A DNA stretch of 64,000 bases from DATARH01 sp050246595 (GCA_050246595.1 JBFWVT010000020.1:1-64000), one strand, 5' to 3'. Shown: positions 50,330 through 59,661, counted from the first letter of the stretch. The notes: generated by a model from the letters alone, not told the origin. Numbers and translations: made by a program.

Positions 50330-51546
50330 GCGAGATCGGTCTCGCCGCCGGAGCGGCGCCTCCGGAAAAATCGGGGAACGCGGCGGCGCGCGCCGGCGAC
50401 CCGATGCCGCATTACGTCTCGCCGGCGCCGTTCGATCCGTATGCGGTCGAGGCGATGACGGCAACGCAGGAACGCTATTATCGGGCGCCGCCGATCCTGT
50501 TGATGTGGTGGCGGTTCCGGCGGCACCGGGTGGCCGTGGTTTCCGGTGCGGTGCTGCTCGCGATGTACGTGATGATCCTGTTTTGCGAGTTTCTCGCGCC
50601 CTACGGTCTCGACAGCCGCCATGTCGATCACATCTACGCGCCGCCGCAGGCGATCCACGTCTTCCACGACGGGCGGCTCGTATGGCCGTATGTCTACGGC
50701 TACGACTACCGGCTCGATATGACCAATCTGCGCCGGGTCTATACGCCGAACCCGGAAAAACGGCAGGAAATCCGCTTTTTCTGCCGCAGCGACAGTTACG
50801 AATACTGGGGTCTTATCAAGGGAGACCGGCATCTGGTCTGCCCGCCGGTCGGCGGAGAAATGTTTCTGCTCGGCACCGACCGGCTCGGCCGCGATCTGTT
50901 GTCGCGCATCATTTACGGCGCGCGGATCTCGCTGACGGTCGGGCTGATCGGAGTGACGATCAGTTTTGTTCTCGGCATCGTGATCGGCGGCATCGCCGGG
51001 TATTACGGCGGCTGGACCGACATCCTGACCCAGCGCGCGATCGAGGTCATCCAGTCCTTCCCGCATCTGCCGCTGTGGATGGCGCTGTCGGCGATCCTGC
51101 CGGTGACCTGGAGTCCGCTGCTGGTCTATTTCGGCATCACGATCATTCTCGGCATGATCGAGTGGACCGATCTGGCGCGCGCCGTGCGCTCGAAGCTGCT
51201 GGCATTGCGCGAGGAGGATTTCTGCACCGCCGCGGTGCTGATGGGCGCGAAACCGCCGCGCATCATCGGGCGCCATCTGCTGCCGAGCTTTATGAGCCAT
51301 CTGATCGCGTCGGCGACGCTGGTGATCCCGAGCATGATCCTCGGCGAGACCGCGCTGTCGTTTCTCGGGCTGGGACTGCGGCCGCCGATCACGAGCTGGG
51401 GCGTATTGCTCAACGAGGCGCAGAATATCAGCGTTGTCGCGCTTTACCCGTGGCTGATGCTGCCGGTCATACCGGTGATCCTGACCGTGCTCGCGTTCAA
51501 TTTTCTGGGCGACGGGCTGCGCGACGCGGCCGACCCGTATCATTGA
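50326..51546 (+). CDS. ABC transporter permease, DppC/OppC type
   Basis: 406-aa partner permease. OppC_N-like start RRHRVAVVSGAVLLAMYVMILFCEFLAPYG, then an unusually long periplasmic stretch of about 110 residues (RLVWPYVYGYDYRL...FFCRSDSYEYWGLIKGDRHLVCPP) before the usual GTDRLGRDLLSRIIYGARISL. Further: GIVIGGIAGYYGGWTD, EAA loop LMGAKPPRIIGRHLLPSFMSH, ALSFLGLGLRPPITSWG. The extended loop occurs in a subset of peptide/opine importers and may contact the large receptor. Coupled to the upstream permease. Confidence 0.92.
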   Translation: MSEIGLAAGAAPPEKSGNAAARAGDPMPHYVSPAPFDPYAVEAMTATQERYYRAPPILLMWWRFRRHRVAVVSGAVLLAMYVMILFCEFLAPYGLDSRHVDHIYAPPQAIHVFHDGRLVWPYVYGYDYRLDMTNLRRVYTPNPEKRQEIRFFCRSDSYEYWGLIKGDRHLVCPPVGGEMFLLGTDRLGRDLLSRIIYGARISLTVGLIGVTISFVLGIVIGGIAGYYGGWTDILTQRAIEVIQSFPHLPLWMALSAILPVTWSPLLVYFGITIILGMIEWTDLARAVRSKLLALREEDFCTAAVLMGAKPPRIIGRHLLPSFMSHLIASATLVIPSMILGETALSFLGLGLRPPITSWGVLLNEAQNISVVALYPWLMLPVIPVILTVLAFNFLGDGLRDAADPYH

Positions 51547-51633
51547 CCCGACCCGCCATTGACCCGACCCGGACTGGGACCGGGCTTGCATCGCGGGGAA
51601 GATTTTCCCGCTCTCAGCCGTTTGGAGTTCCGC

Positions 51634-53247
51634 ATGAGCAACACCGATTTCCACGAACTTTTCCCGCTGGGCCACGACGACACGCCGTATCGCAAGCTGA
51701 CCGGCGATTACGTGGCGCCGGTCTCGTTCGACGGGCAGCGCGTGGTCAAGGTGGCGCCCGAGGCGCTGACCCTGCTGGCGCGCGAGGCTTTTGTCGATTG
51801 CCAGCATCTGCTGCGCCCCGGCCATCTGGCGCAGTTGCGCGCCATTCTCGACGATTCCGAGGCGTCGGCGAATGATCGGTTTGTCGCGTTCGACCTGCTG
51901 AAAAACGCCAATATCGCGGCCGGCAAGGTATTGCCGATGTGCCAGGACACCGGCACCGCGATCGTGATGGGCAAAAAGGGCCAGCAAGTGTGGACGGGCG
52001 GCGACGACGCGGCGGCGCTGTCCGAGGGCATCAGACGGACCTATACCGAGACTCACCTGCGCTACAGCCAGGTGGCGCCGCTGTCGATGTATGAGGAGGT
52101 CAATACCGGCGACAATCTGCCGGCCCAGATCGACCTCTACGCCGAACCCGGCGACCAATACAAATTCCTGTTTATCGCCAAGGGCGGCGGCTCGGCGAAC
52201 AAAAGCTTTCTGTACCAGCAGACGAAAGCGGTGCTGAACCCGAAATCGCTGCGCAAATTCATCGACGAAAAGCTCCGCACCCTGGGCACCGCCGCCTGTC
52301 CGCCGTATCACCTCGCGATCGTGATCGGCGGCACCTCGGCCGAGATGAATTTGAAGACCGTCAAGCTCGCGAGCTGCCGTTATCTGGACAGTTTGCCGAC
52401 CTCCGGCAACCGATACGGTCAGGCCTATCGCGACCGCGATTTCGAGGCCGAGGTGCTGGAATTGACGCGCGATCTCGGCATCGGCGCGCAATTCGGGGGA
52501 AAATATTTCTGCCATGACGTGCGGGTGATCCGGCTGCCGCGGCACGGCGCGAGCCTGCCGATCGGCATCGGCGTGTCGTGCTCGGCGGACCGGCAGATAT
52601 CGGGAAAGATCAACGCGGATGGCGTTTTTCTCGAACAGCTCGAAACCGATCCGGCGCGGTATCTGCCCGAGATCGATGAGACGACGCTCGGCGGCGATGT
52701 CGTGCGGATCGACCTGTCGCGGCCGATGGACGAGATCCGGCGCACGCTGTCGCAATATCCGATCAAGACGCGGCTCAGCCTGTCGGGCACGCTGATCGTT
52801 GCGCGCGACATCGCGCACGCCAAGTTGCAGGAGCGCATCGACCGCGGCGAGGGACTGCCGCAATACGTCAAGGGTCATCCGATCTATTACGCCGGCCCGG
52901 CCAAGACGCCGGAGGGTTATGCCTCGGGATCGTTCGGCCCGACCACGGCCGGACGGATGGACAGCTATGTCGGCCCGTTCATGGCGGCGGGCGGCAGCTT
53001 TATCACGCTCGCCAAGGGCAATCGCGGCCCCGAGGTGCGCGAGGCGTGCAAAAAATATGGCGGGTTCTATCTCGGCTCGGTCGGCGGGCCGGCGGCGCGG
53101 CTGGCGCAGGACTGCATCAAAAAGGTCGAGCTGCTCGAATATCCGGAACTCGGGATGGAGGCGATCTGGCGCATCGAGGTGGTCGATTTCCCAGCCTTTA
53201 TCGTCTGTGACGACAAGGGCAACGATTTTTTCGCCGCGCTTTCCTGA
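51634..53247 (+). CDS. fumA: Class I fumarate hydratase (iron-sulphur)
   Basis: 537-aa homodimeric [4Fe-4S] fumarase of the TCA cycle. N-terminal alpha domain with PMCQDTGTAIVMGKKG and VNTGDNLPAQIDLY, the Cys of ACPPYHLAIVIGGTSAEMN, and CSADRQISGKIN; the C-terminal beta domain has LSGTLIVARDIAHAKLQERI, GHPIYYAGPAKTP and SFGPTTAGRMDSYV. Cluster cysteines are in CQDTG, ACPP and VSCSAD. TTGGAG lies 6 nt before ATG 51634. It is followed closely by an ECF sigma gene but is probably a separate unit. Confidence 0.93.
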   Translation: MSNTDFHELFPLGHDDTPYRKLTGDYVAPVSFDGQRVVKVAPEALTLLAREAFVDCQHLLRPGHLAQLRAILDDSEASANDRFVAFDLLKNANIAAGKVLPMCQDTGTAIVMGKKGQQVWTGGDDAAALSEGIRRTYTETHLRYSQVAPLSMYEEVNTGDNLPAQIDLYAEPGDQYKFLFIAKGGGSANKSFLYQQTKAVLNPKSLRKFIDEKLRTLGTAACPPYHLAIVIGGTSAEMNLKTVKLASCRYLDSLPTSGNRYGQAYRDRDFEAEVLELTRDLGIGAQFGGKYFCHDVRVIRLPRHGASLPIGIGVSCSADRQISGKINADGVFLEQLETDPARYLPEIDETTLGGDVVRIDLSRPMDEIRRTLSQYPIKTRLSLSGTLIVARDIAHAKLQERIDRGEGLPQYVKGHPIYYAGPAKTPEGYASGSFGPTTAGRMDSYVGPFMAAGGSFITLAKGNRGPEVREACKKYGGFYLGSVGGPAARLAQDCIKKVELLEYPELGMEAIWRIEVVDFPAFIVCDDKGNDFFAALS

Positions 53248-53272
53248 GCGGCCGGTCCGATCGGGAGCGTGA

Positions 53273-53797
53273 TTGGCGAACGAGCCTCTCCCGGACGCGC
53301 TGCTGCATGGCAATCCCGAGGCCTGGGAGGATTTTGTTCGCCGTTACGGCGGGCTGATCGTCGCGGCGGTGCGCGGTCTCGCGCCAACCCAAGGCGAGAT
53401 CGAGGATTTGACGCAGGATGTCTTTGTCCGGCTGTGCAAGGATGATTTCAGATTGCTGCGCAGCTATGACCCCGAGCGCGCCGCGCTCTCGACCTGGCTG
53501 ACGATCGTCGCGCGCAGCACCGCACGCGATACGCTGCGCCGCAAGCGGGCGGAAGCGGTCCCGATCGAGTCCGTGCCCGAGGGACGGCTCGCGGTCGAGC
53601 CGGTCGAACCGGCGATCCGGTTGAAACTGCCCGAGGCGCTGCTGTCGCCGCGCCAGCGCGAGATCCTGGCGATGCTGTACGACCGTGAGATGGATGTCGC
53701 CGAGATCGCGCAGGCGCTCGGGATCGACCCGCAGACCGTGCGCAGCACGCATCACAAGGCGATGCTGAAGCTGCGCGCCTACTTCAAGACCGACTGA
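53273..53797 (+). CDS. ECF-type RNA polymerase sigma factor
   Basis: 174-aa sigma-70-related factor with region 2 (EDFVRRYGGLIVAAVRGLAP, DLTQDVFVRLCKDDFRLLRSYDPERAALSTWLTIVARSTARDTLRRKR) and region 4 (LSPRQREILAMLYDREMDVAEIAQALGIDPQTVRSTHHKAMLKLRAYF). TTG 53273 starts the frame with GGGAG 5 nt upstream; no ATG lies before region 2. A putative anti-sigma protein and a membrane-anchored sensor follow. The triad suggests regulated release of the sigma factor by an envelope signal. Confidence 0.85.
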   Translation: MANEPLPDALLHGNPEAWEDFVRRYGGLIVAAVRGLAPTQGEIEDLTQDVFVRLCKDDFRLLRSYDPERAALSTWLTIVARSTARDTLRRKRAEAVPIESVPEGRLAVEPVEPAIRLKLPEALLSPRQREILAMLYDREMDVAEIAQALGIDPQTVRSTHHKAMLKLRAYFKTD

Positions 53798-53948
53798 ACC
53801 CGTGACCGGCGCGGAAGCGCGGCGGGGCAGCATCCGGAGGTTGCCGGCGGAAGCCGGGCGATTTTTTCCGGGCTGCGGAGTTTCCGGGGATTACGGGGAT
53901 TCCTCGACGTAAAATAAGGTGCGAGCGTGACGGAATGAGGACCATGCG

Positions 53949-54479
53949 GTGGGTCGCGAAGCGCGGATAGACATAGCCGATCGGCTTTTGTGGCGGCGCA
54001 GCCGCATGATCGAGGTGGCCGAGGATGAGTGCGCCCGCTATCTCGACATGGCGGCGCTTGCCGAGGGGCGGCTCGATCCGGACGAGCGGGAGCGTGTCGC
54101 CGAATGGCTCCAAAGCCATCCGGAGGCTGCCGCCGATATCGCAGCGGCGCGGGTGCTCGCGAGCGCCGGTACGGACGAAGCGCTGTCGGAAATGGCTGTT
54201 TTGCGTGCCCGTGCGCTGGTCGGCGGCGCCGATGCGAGCCGACGGAGTCCGGTCATCGCGTTCCGCGCGAGAGAAAGCAGGAGACCCCTCCTCGCGCCGG
54301 TCGCGCAATGGAGCGGTCTTGCCGCCGCGCTGGTCGTGGCGGGGTGGCTCGGCTTTACGCTGGGGATGGACGCGTCCGGCTGGATGGGGCGAAACGCACC
54401 GGAACCCGAGGACGGCGTCGCGCAGGAATTGTTCGGCGCCTCGTCCGGCTTTTTCCGCGACCTGACCGGGGGCGCGTAG
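53949..54479 (+). CDS. Probable anti-sigma factor with one transmembrane helix
   Basis: 176 aa from GTG 53949 (ATG 54006 is an alternative). The cytoplasmic part has DMAALAEGRLDPDERERVAEWLQSHPEAAADI, the pattern of anti-sigma zinc-finger-like domains but without the His-x3-Cys-x2-Cys ligands. A hydrophobic helix (SGLAAALVVAGWLGFTLGMD, about 125-144) leads to a short periplasmic tail. It follows the ECF sigma gene and precedes the sensor with 1 bp between. Role inferred from order and topology. Confidence 0.65.
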   Translation: MGREARIDIADRLLWRRSRMIEVAEDECARYLDMAALAEGRLDPDERERVAEWLQSHPEAAADIAAARVLASAGTDEALSEMAVLRARALVGGADASRRSPVIAFRARESRRPLLAPVAQWSGLAAALVVAGWLGFTLGMDASGWMGRNAPEPEDGVAQELFGASSGFFRDLTGGA

Positions 54480-54480
54480 A

Positions 54481-54954
54481 ATGAGCATGCCGGGCGCCGC
54501 GGCGAGACGGATCGGTTGGCCGCGCTCCGGCATACTCGTTTCCGTCCTCGCGGTATCGCTGGTTCTCAACGTGCTCTTTGTGGCCGGGGCGGTATGGGGC
54601 CGCATCGACCAGCCGGCGCCTCGCGGTCTCGACCAGCGTTTCGAGCGGATCGGCGCGCAACTGGCTCTCGATCCGCAGCAGAAGGCCGCCTTTGACGGGT
54701 TTATCGCCGAGATGCGCGGGCGCCGCGACAAGATGCAGCGGCAGGTCGTGCCGCTGTACCGCGCCGCCTGGGACGCGGCCGGCAAGCCGACGTTGGATGC
54801 GGCCGAAATCATGCGGTCGTTCGAGGTGGCATTCGATGAACGGCTCGAGTTGAGTCGCGAGACGACGGCGCGAATGGTCGATTTCCTGCGGACATTGTCA
54901 CCCGAGCAGCGCGCCCGATTTGTCAGGCTGGCGCGCGACAGCTGGCGACGGTGA
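54481..54954 (+). CDS. Periplasmic heavy-metal sensor/Spy-like membrane-anchored protein
   Basis: 157 aa. One N-terminal membrane helix (ILVSVLAVSLVLNVLFVAGAVW) and a helical periplasmic domain with LALDPQQKAAFDGFIAEMRGRRDKM, RQVVPLYRAAWDAAG and FDERLELSRETTARMVDFLRTLSPEQRARFVRLARDSW, the CnrX/ZraP/CpxP-like four-helix hairpin pattern. CnrX works with CnrY (anti-sigma) and CnrH (ECF sigma) in metal resistance; the same three roles occur here in order H-Y-X. Metal ligands are not evident, so the signal is unknown. Confidence 0.75.
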   Translation: MSMPGAAARRIGWPRSGILVSVLAVSLVLNVLFVAGAVWGRIDQPAPRGLDQRFERIGAQLALDPQQKAAFDGFIAEMRGRRDKMQRQVVPLYRAAWDAAGKPTLDAAEIMRSFEVAFDERLELSRETTARMVDFLRTLSPEQRARFVRLARDSWRR

Positions 54955-54979
54955 TCTGGCGGGATCGCCGACCCGAGCT

Positions 54980-55633
54980 TCACTTTGTCCCGAACAGACG
55001 GTCGCCGGCATCGCCGAGACCCGGCAGGATATAGCCGTGATCGTCGAGGCAGCGATCGACCGAGGCGGTCACGATCGCGACCTCGGGGAAGATCCGGTGC
55101 AGATTGGCGATCCCCTCGGGCGCGGCCACTAGACAGACAAACTTGATCGAGCGCGCGCGCAGCTCGACAAGCCGCGAGATCGCCGCAACAGCCGAATTGC
55201 CGGTCGCCAGCATCGGATCGACCAGGATCACGTCGCGCTCGGGCAAGTCCTCCGGGAGCTTCAGATAGTATTCGACGGCATCGAGCGTGCGCGGCTGGCG
55301 GTAAATGCCGATATGTCCGATCCGCGCCGACGGCACCAGATCGAGCATGCCGTCGAGAATGCCGTTGCCGGCGCGAAGGATCGAGACCAGGCACAGTTTT
55401 TTGCCGGCGAGGATTGGGAAGGTGCCGCGTTCGAGCGGGGTCTCGATCTCGGTGTCTTCGAGCGCCAGATCGCGGGTCGCCTCGTAGCCGAGCAGCAGAC
55501 TGATCTCGCGCATCAGATCGCGGAATTTCGACGTGCTCGTGTCATGCCGCCGCATCAGCGAGAGCTTGTGCTGCACCAGCGGGTGATCGATGACGCTCAC
55601 CCGGTCCCGGTGCGACGCCGCGGTCTGCTGCAT
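54980..55633 (-). CDS. upp: Uracil phosphoribosyltransferase (URC cluster member)
   Basis: 217-aa enzyme converting uracil and PRPP to UMP. Pattern: VSVIDHPLVQHKLSLMRRHDTSTSKFRDLMREISLLLGYEATRDL, LVSILRAGNGILDGMLDLVPSARIGHIGIYR, PRPP-binding VILVDPMLATGNSAVAAI and C-terminal HGYILPGLGDAGDRLFGT. ATG 55633 has GGGGA about 6 nt before it. Together with the DUF1688 and URC1-like genes just upstream it matches the URC pathway set, in which UMP formation precedes ring opening in uracil catabolism. Confidence 0.95.
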   Translation of the reverse strand: MQQTAASHRDRVSVIDHPLVQHKLSLMRRHDTSTSKFRDLMREISLLLGYEATRDLALEDTEIETPLERGTFPILAGKKLCLVSILRAGNGILDGMLDLVPSARIGHIGIYRQPRTLDAVEYYLKLPEDLPERDVILVDPMLATGNSAVAAISRLVELRARSIKFVCLVAAPEGIANLHRIFPEVAIVTASVDRCLDDHGYILPGLGDAGDRLFGTK

Positions 55634-55658
55634 CCCAATCCCCGACAAAAGATCCCGA

Positions 55659-56894
55659 TCAGAAAACCGTGCCGTCGCCGGCGATAAGCAGCGGCGGCGC
55701 GCCGTCCGGACGAAGCTCGGCGGCGATCTCGCGACCGGCCGCCCAGCTGCCGCCTTCGAGCACGCGGGTGAGCGGAAAGGCGGCGGCATCGACACCGAGC
55801 CGCTCGCGTACACGCTGCGCGAGACGGTCGAGCAGCACGATTGTCAAGGCGCGCCACTCGACGATTTCTTCCGCAAACGGGTCGAGCATCCGGCAGAGCA
55901 AACCGGGGGCGCGGGCGACGACGACCCCGGTATCGAGAAACAGCCCGCCATTGCGGTACTCGGCAAGCCCGGTCAGTCCGTCGATATCGGTGACAGTAAT
56001 CCCGGCATCGGCGAGCGGCTCGATCAGCGAATAGACCAGCCATTGGCTGAGCTTGTGAAACGGCACGAAACGGTCTTCCGGCACCGCCGGATGCCGGCCG
56101 CAATCGCCGAGCGGGACGCCGCCGAGCGACAGGCGCCCCGGCCAGATCGGCCCGAACGCGTGCAGCACGAGGCGCAGCATTTCCGGGGCGGGCAGAGCGT
56201 CCCGCCGCGCGAACCAGAAATCGTACAGATTGCCGAGCCGGGCCGGCGAGCCGAACAGATCCGGACGATCCGTCGCGACCGCGCCGAGAGCGCGCAGCAG
56301 CAAGACCCGTCCTTCCAGACCGGCGAGCGGATTTTCCCCGCTGTGCTGCAACGCGTCACCGAGCCGGGCCGGCGACAGTGACGCGAGCGCAGCGGCGTCG
56401 GCACGCCAGGGACGGTGCGGATCGGCCGAGAACAGCCCCGCCTGCATCGCGCGCAGACTGGCGACGGCCAACCCCTCCGAACGCCCGAAAACCTGCCCGG
56501 TCTCGGTCTCGCGATAGCGCCAATGCGGGCCGGCGCCGGCGTCGAGCAGCACCGAGACAATCGCCAGATCAAGCCGGGCGCGCGCTGTTTCGGCCGGATC
56601 GGTACCCGGCGCGACAAGCCGCGCGCGATCGATGCCGCCGGCCGTAAAATGCCGCCAGCGGCTGTGGAACGGCACGGCAAGATCGGGATAGCGGCGCCGC
56701 GTCACCGATACGACCCGCACGACCGCCTCGTCCAGGCGGTCCAGATCGAGAGCAAAATGCCGGGTCTCGCCGCGTTCGGCCGCAGCGAAGACCTGGGCGC
56801 AGCGTTCGCGCACCGCGGCAGCGGTCAGCAGGCGGTCGACGGCGCCGGACGGGGTCTTGTCGCAGGTCAACCCCTCGGCCGCTTTGTCATGCAT
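55659..56894 (-). CDS. URC4/Urg3 family protein (DUF1688), uracil catabolism
   Basis: 411-aa DUF1688 protein. Landmarks: AVDRLLTAAAVRERCAQVFAAAERGETRHFALDLDRLDEAV, VPFHSRWRHFTAGGIDR, VSVLLDAGAGPHWRYRETETGQVFGRSEGLAVASLRAMQAGLFS, VPFHKLSQWLVYSLIEPLADAGI, YRNGGLFLDTGVV. In yeast Urc4 is required for the URC pathway of pyrimidine degradation; biochemistry is not settled. Start overlaps the URC1-like gene end by 8 bp; upp follows after 25 bp. Confidence 0.9.
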   Translation of the reverse strand: MHDKAAEGLTCDKTPSGAVDRLLTAAAVRERCAQVFAAAERGETRHFALDLDRLDEAVVRVVSVTRRRYPDLAVPFHSRWRHFTAGGIDRARLVAPGTDPAETARARLDLAIVSVLLDAGAGPHWRYRETETGQVFGRSEGLAVASLRAMQAGLFSADPHRPWRADAAALASLSPARLGDALQHSGENPLAGLEGRVLLLRALGAVATDRPDLFGSPARLGNLYDFWFARRDALPAPEMLRLVLHAFGPIWPGRLSLGGVPLGDCGRHPAVPEDRFVPFHKLSQWLVYSLIEPLADAGITVTDIDGLTGLAEYRNGGLFLDTGVVVARAPGLLCRMLDPFAEEIVEWRALTIVLLDRLAQRVRERLGVDAAAFPLTRVLEGGSWAAGREIAAELRPDGAPPLLIAGDGTVF

Positions 56895-58140
56895 TCAGAC
56901 CGCGGCCTATTGTATCGCGCAGTTCGGTCTGGCTCGGCTTCCCGTCCGGGGCAAAATACCCGGCGGCCTTTTTCGCCGCGATCTCGACCTGCGCGTCGCG
57001 CGGTACCAGCGCGTCCGGGATCGCGACCTGCTCGACAATCTCGATCCCCTGGGCGCGCAGCGCGCCGGCCTTCATATTAGACATCGACACCCAGCGGTCG
57101 ATCCGCGCCACGCCGAGCCAGTGGAACACGTCCGGCATCAATTCCTGAAAGCGCATATCCGGCACGCCGGCGACGCATTCGGTGCGATGGAAATAGGTTT
57201 CCGCCGTATCGCCGCCGCGTTGCCGCTTGCGCGCGTTGTAGACGAGGAATTTTGTCACCTCGCCGAGGGCGCGGCCTTCCTTGCGGTTGTAGACGACGAG
57301 GCCGACCCCGCCCTGCGTTGCGGTCGCGGCGCAAACCTCGACCCCGTGCACGAGATAGGGCCGGCAGGTGCAGATATCGGAGCCGAACACGTCCGAGCCG
57401 TTGCATTCGTCATGGACGCGGCAGGCGATCACCGTGTCGGGCCGGCCGATGCGGTCGACATCGCCGAACAGATAGATCGTCTGCCCGCCGATCGGCGGCA
57501 GGAACAGGTCGAGATCCGGTCTTGTCACCAGCTCCGGGAACATCCCGCCGGTCTCCTCGAACAACCGGCGGCGCAGTTCGGACTCGGCGACGCCGAACCG
57601 CTCGGCAATGCCGGGAAGATACCAGACCGGGTCGATCGCGGCCTTGGTGACCCGGATCTCGCCGCTCTCCAGCACCACCCTGCCGTCCGGGACGATATCG
57701 CCGGAAGCGATGCGCTGGCGGATTTCCGGCAGGTTGATATGCGCCCCGGTCACCGCGATCGTCGGACGGACATCGATGCCGGCGCGGATCTGCTCGGCGA
57801 ACACCTCGCCGACCAGATGTCCGTAAGGATCGAGCGACACGATCTTTTTCGGATCGGCCCATTGCGGCCAGGGTCCGATCACCGCGATCGGCGCTGTATC
57901 GGTCAGGTCGGGCCGGTGGTCCGGGGCCAGCGCTCTTGTCGCGACCGCCAGCGCCCGGTAAACGGCATAGGAGCCGCTGTAGGAGCCGATCGCGTTGCGG
58001 TGCTGATGCCGGGCCGGGCTGGCCACGACCGGACCGCGCAGCTCCGGGTTTGGCGCTCCCCAACGCACCGGGATGCCGCCCTGGCCGATCCCGCCGGGAT
58101 GCGAGGTCAGGCGAATGTGGCGTGGGATCATGTACTGCAT
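56887..58140 (-). CDS. GTP cyclohydrolase II-like URC1 protein, uracil catabolism
   Basis: 417-aa homologue of GTP cyclohydrolase II. The zinc/catalytic pattern RVHDECNGSDVFGSDICTCRPYLVHGVEVCAA matches the GCHII cysteines, and YNRKEGRALGEVTKFLVYNARKRQRGGDTA matches the catalytic loop; the N-terminal about 170 residues (HPGGIGQGGIPVRWG..., RNAIGSYSGSYAVYRALAVA) are an extension typical of Urc1, not of RibA. Its neighbours upp and DUF1688 support the URC assignment, where it is thought to open the pyrimidine ring. First gene of the minus-strand operon. Confidence 0.9.
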   Translation of the reverse strand: MQYMIPRHIRLTSHPGGIGQGGIPVRWGAPNPELRGPVVASPARHQHRNAIGSYSGSYAVYRALAVATRALAPDHRPDLTDTAPIAVIGPWPQWADPKKIVSLDPYGHLVGEVFAEQIRAGIDVRPTIAVTGAHINLPEIRQRIASGDIVPDGRVVLESGEIRVTKAAIDPVWYLPGIAERFGVAESELRRRLFEETGGMFPELVTRPDLDLFLPPIGGQTIYLFGDVDRIGRPDTVIACRVHDECNGSDVFGSDICTCRPYLVHGVEVCAATATQGGVGLVVYNRKEGRALGEVTKFLVYNARKRQRGGDTAETYFHRTECVAGVPDMRFQELMPDVFHWLGVARIDRWVSMSNMKAGALRAQGIEIVEQVAIPDALVPRDAQVEIAAKKAAGYFAPDGKPSQTELRDTIGRGLNA

Positions 58141-58392
58141 AACGATTCGCCGGAAACACTGCCGCAGATTGCGAGATTAGCCGGCCCGCCCCGCCCCGGC
58201 AAGCTGCGCCATACTGAAGAAAGACTGTAAACGCCTGCGAGCCTCCAATTGATCCCGCGGGCGCGCCAATAAACGGTCCCGTTCCGCTGTTTCCGCGAGC
58301 GGAGGCGCCGCAGATCGATTAAACAGAAGCGCCCCGACCGGCCGCATCCCGGACCCGCATATCGGGGATGTTGCCGGGGATGCTGCCGGCGG

Positions 58393-59661
58393 ATGTCTGC
58401 GGATCGTCGCGTGCTCGCATTCCTGAACTCTCCGACCGCCGCGTCTTGGATCGGCAAGCAGCCGCACGCGCCGCGCGGGCGGCCAAAGCTGATCTTTCTG
58501 GTGACCGAGGACTGGTATTTCTGGTCGCACCGTCTGCCGATCGCGCGGGCGGCGCGCGATGCCGGGTTCGAGGTTGTGGTGGCGGCCCGCGAGCGGGTGC
58601 ATGGCGACCGCATCCGCGACGAGGGGTTCCGCTTCGAGGCGCTGCGCTGGCGGCGGCGCGGCGACCGCGCGGTCGGCGCCGGTCGGGCGATTGCGGCAAT
58701 CGCTGCGCTGTACCGGCGCGAGCGGCCGGACATCGTGCACCATGTCGCGCTGAAGCCGGTGCTGTTCGGCGGCGCCGCGCTGCGTCTAGCGTTTCCGGGC
58801 CGCTCCGGGCGACCTTGCTGCATCGCCGCGGTCAACGGGCTCGGCTCCGGGTTCGCGACCGCCGGGGGGAGGGCGCTTCTGGCGCGCACGGCGCTGGCAA
58901 GAGGGTTGCGGTACGCCGCCGGCAATGCCCGGGTCATCGTGCAGAACCCGGAGGATGGCGACGCGCTGGCGATGCTCGGGATCGACCCGGCGCGTCTTGT
59001 GCTGATCCGCGGTTCCGGGGTCGATACGGCCTATTTCGCGCCGCTGCCCGAGCCGGAGATTGGCGAGCCGATCGTCAGGGCGGCGCTGGTCGGCCGCATG
59101 CTGCGCAGCAAGGGGGTGCTCGACGCGGTGGCGGCGGTGCGCCTTTTGCGCGAAGAGGGGCTGGCGGTCGAGCTGGTGCTGGCCGGCCCGACCGACCCGG
59201 ACAATCCCGATTCGCTCGACGACCGGGCGCTGACGGCGCTTGCCGCCGGGAAGGGTGTCGTCTGGCTCGGGCGTATCGACGATGTGCGCGAGGTCTGGGA
59301 AGAGGCGGCGATCGCGGTGCTGCCCTCCACCTATGGCGAGGGGCTGCCAAAATCCTTGCTCGAAGCGGCGTCGTGCGGGCGGGCGATCGTCGCCAGCGAC
59401 ATGCCAGGCTGCCGCGAGATCGTGCGGCCGGACGGGCCGGACACCAAGCCAGGCGAGGCGACCGGGCTGCTCGTCCCGCCGGGCGATGTCGCGGCACTGG
59501 CCCGGGCGATCAGAGCGCTGGCCGGCGACCCGGAGCGACGCCGCGCGATGGGCCGGGCCGGGCGGCGCCTTGTCGAGTGCGATTTCGCCGAGGAGCGGAT
59601 CGCGGCGCAGACCCTGGCGCTCTACGAGACCGCGCTGCGCGAGCGGGACGCCGGACGGTGA
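58393..59661 (+). CDS. Glycosyltransferase family 4 (GT-B)
   Basis: 422-aa cytoplasmic GT-B enzyme. N-terminal acceptor domain LIFLVTEDWYFWSHRLPIARAARDAGFEVVVAARE, HHVALKPVLFGGAALRLA; C-terminal domain with AALVGRMLRSKGVLDAVAAVRLL and the donor-binding EX7E-type segment in LPSTYGEGLPKSLLEAASCGRAIVASDMPGCREIV. Similar to polysaccharide-synthesis enzymes; no linked cluster. A long upstream gap (58141-58392) shows no gene. GTGA overlap with DUF423 downstream. Confidence 0.9.
   Translation: MSADRRVLAFLNSPTAASWIGKQPHAPRGRPKLIFLVTEDWYFWSHRLPIARAARDAGFEVVVAARERVHGDRIRDEGFRFEALRWRRRGDRAVGAGRAIAAIAALYRRERPDIVHHVALKPVLFGGAALRLAFPGRSGRPCCIAAVNGLGSGFATAGGRALLARTALARGLRYAAGNARVIVQNPEDGDALAMLGIDPARLVLIRGSGVDTAYFAPLPEPEIGEPIVRAALVGRMLRSKGVLDAVAAVRLLREEGLAVELVLAGPTDPDNPDSLDDRALTALAAGKGVVWLGRIDDVREVWEEAAIAVLPSTYGEGLPKSLLEAASCGRAIVASDMPGCREIVRPDGPDTKPGEATGLLVPPGDVAALARAIRALAGDPERRRAMGRAGRRLVECDFAEERIAAQTLALYETALRERDAGR

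Noticed and set aside
49858..53313. Minus-strand open frame of 1151 codons opposite the permease and fumarase genes
   Set aside because: Antisense shadow: low-complexity basic translation, no start signals, no motifs.
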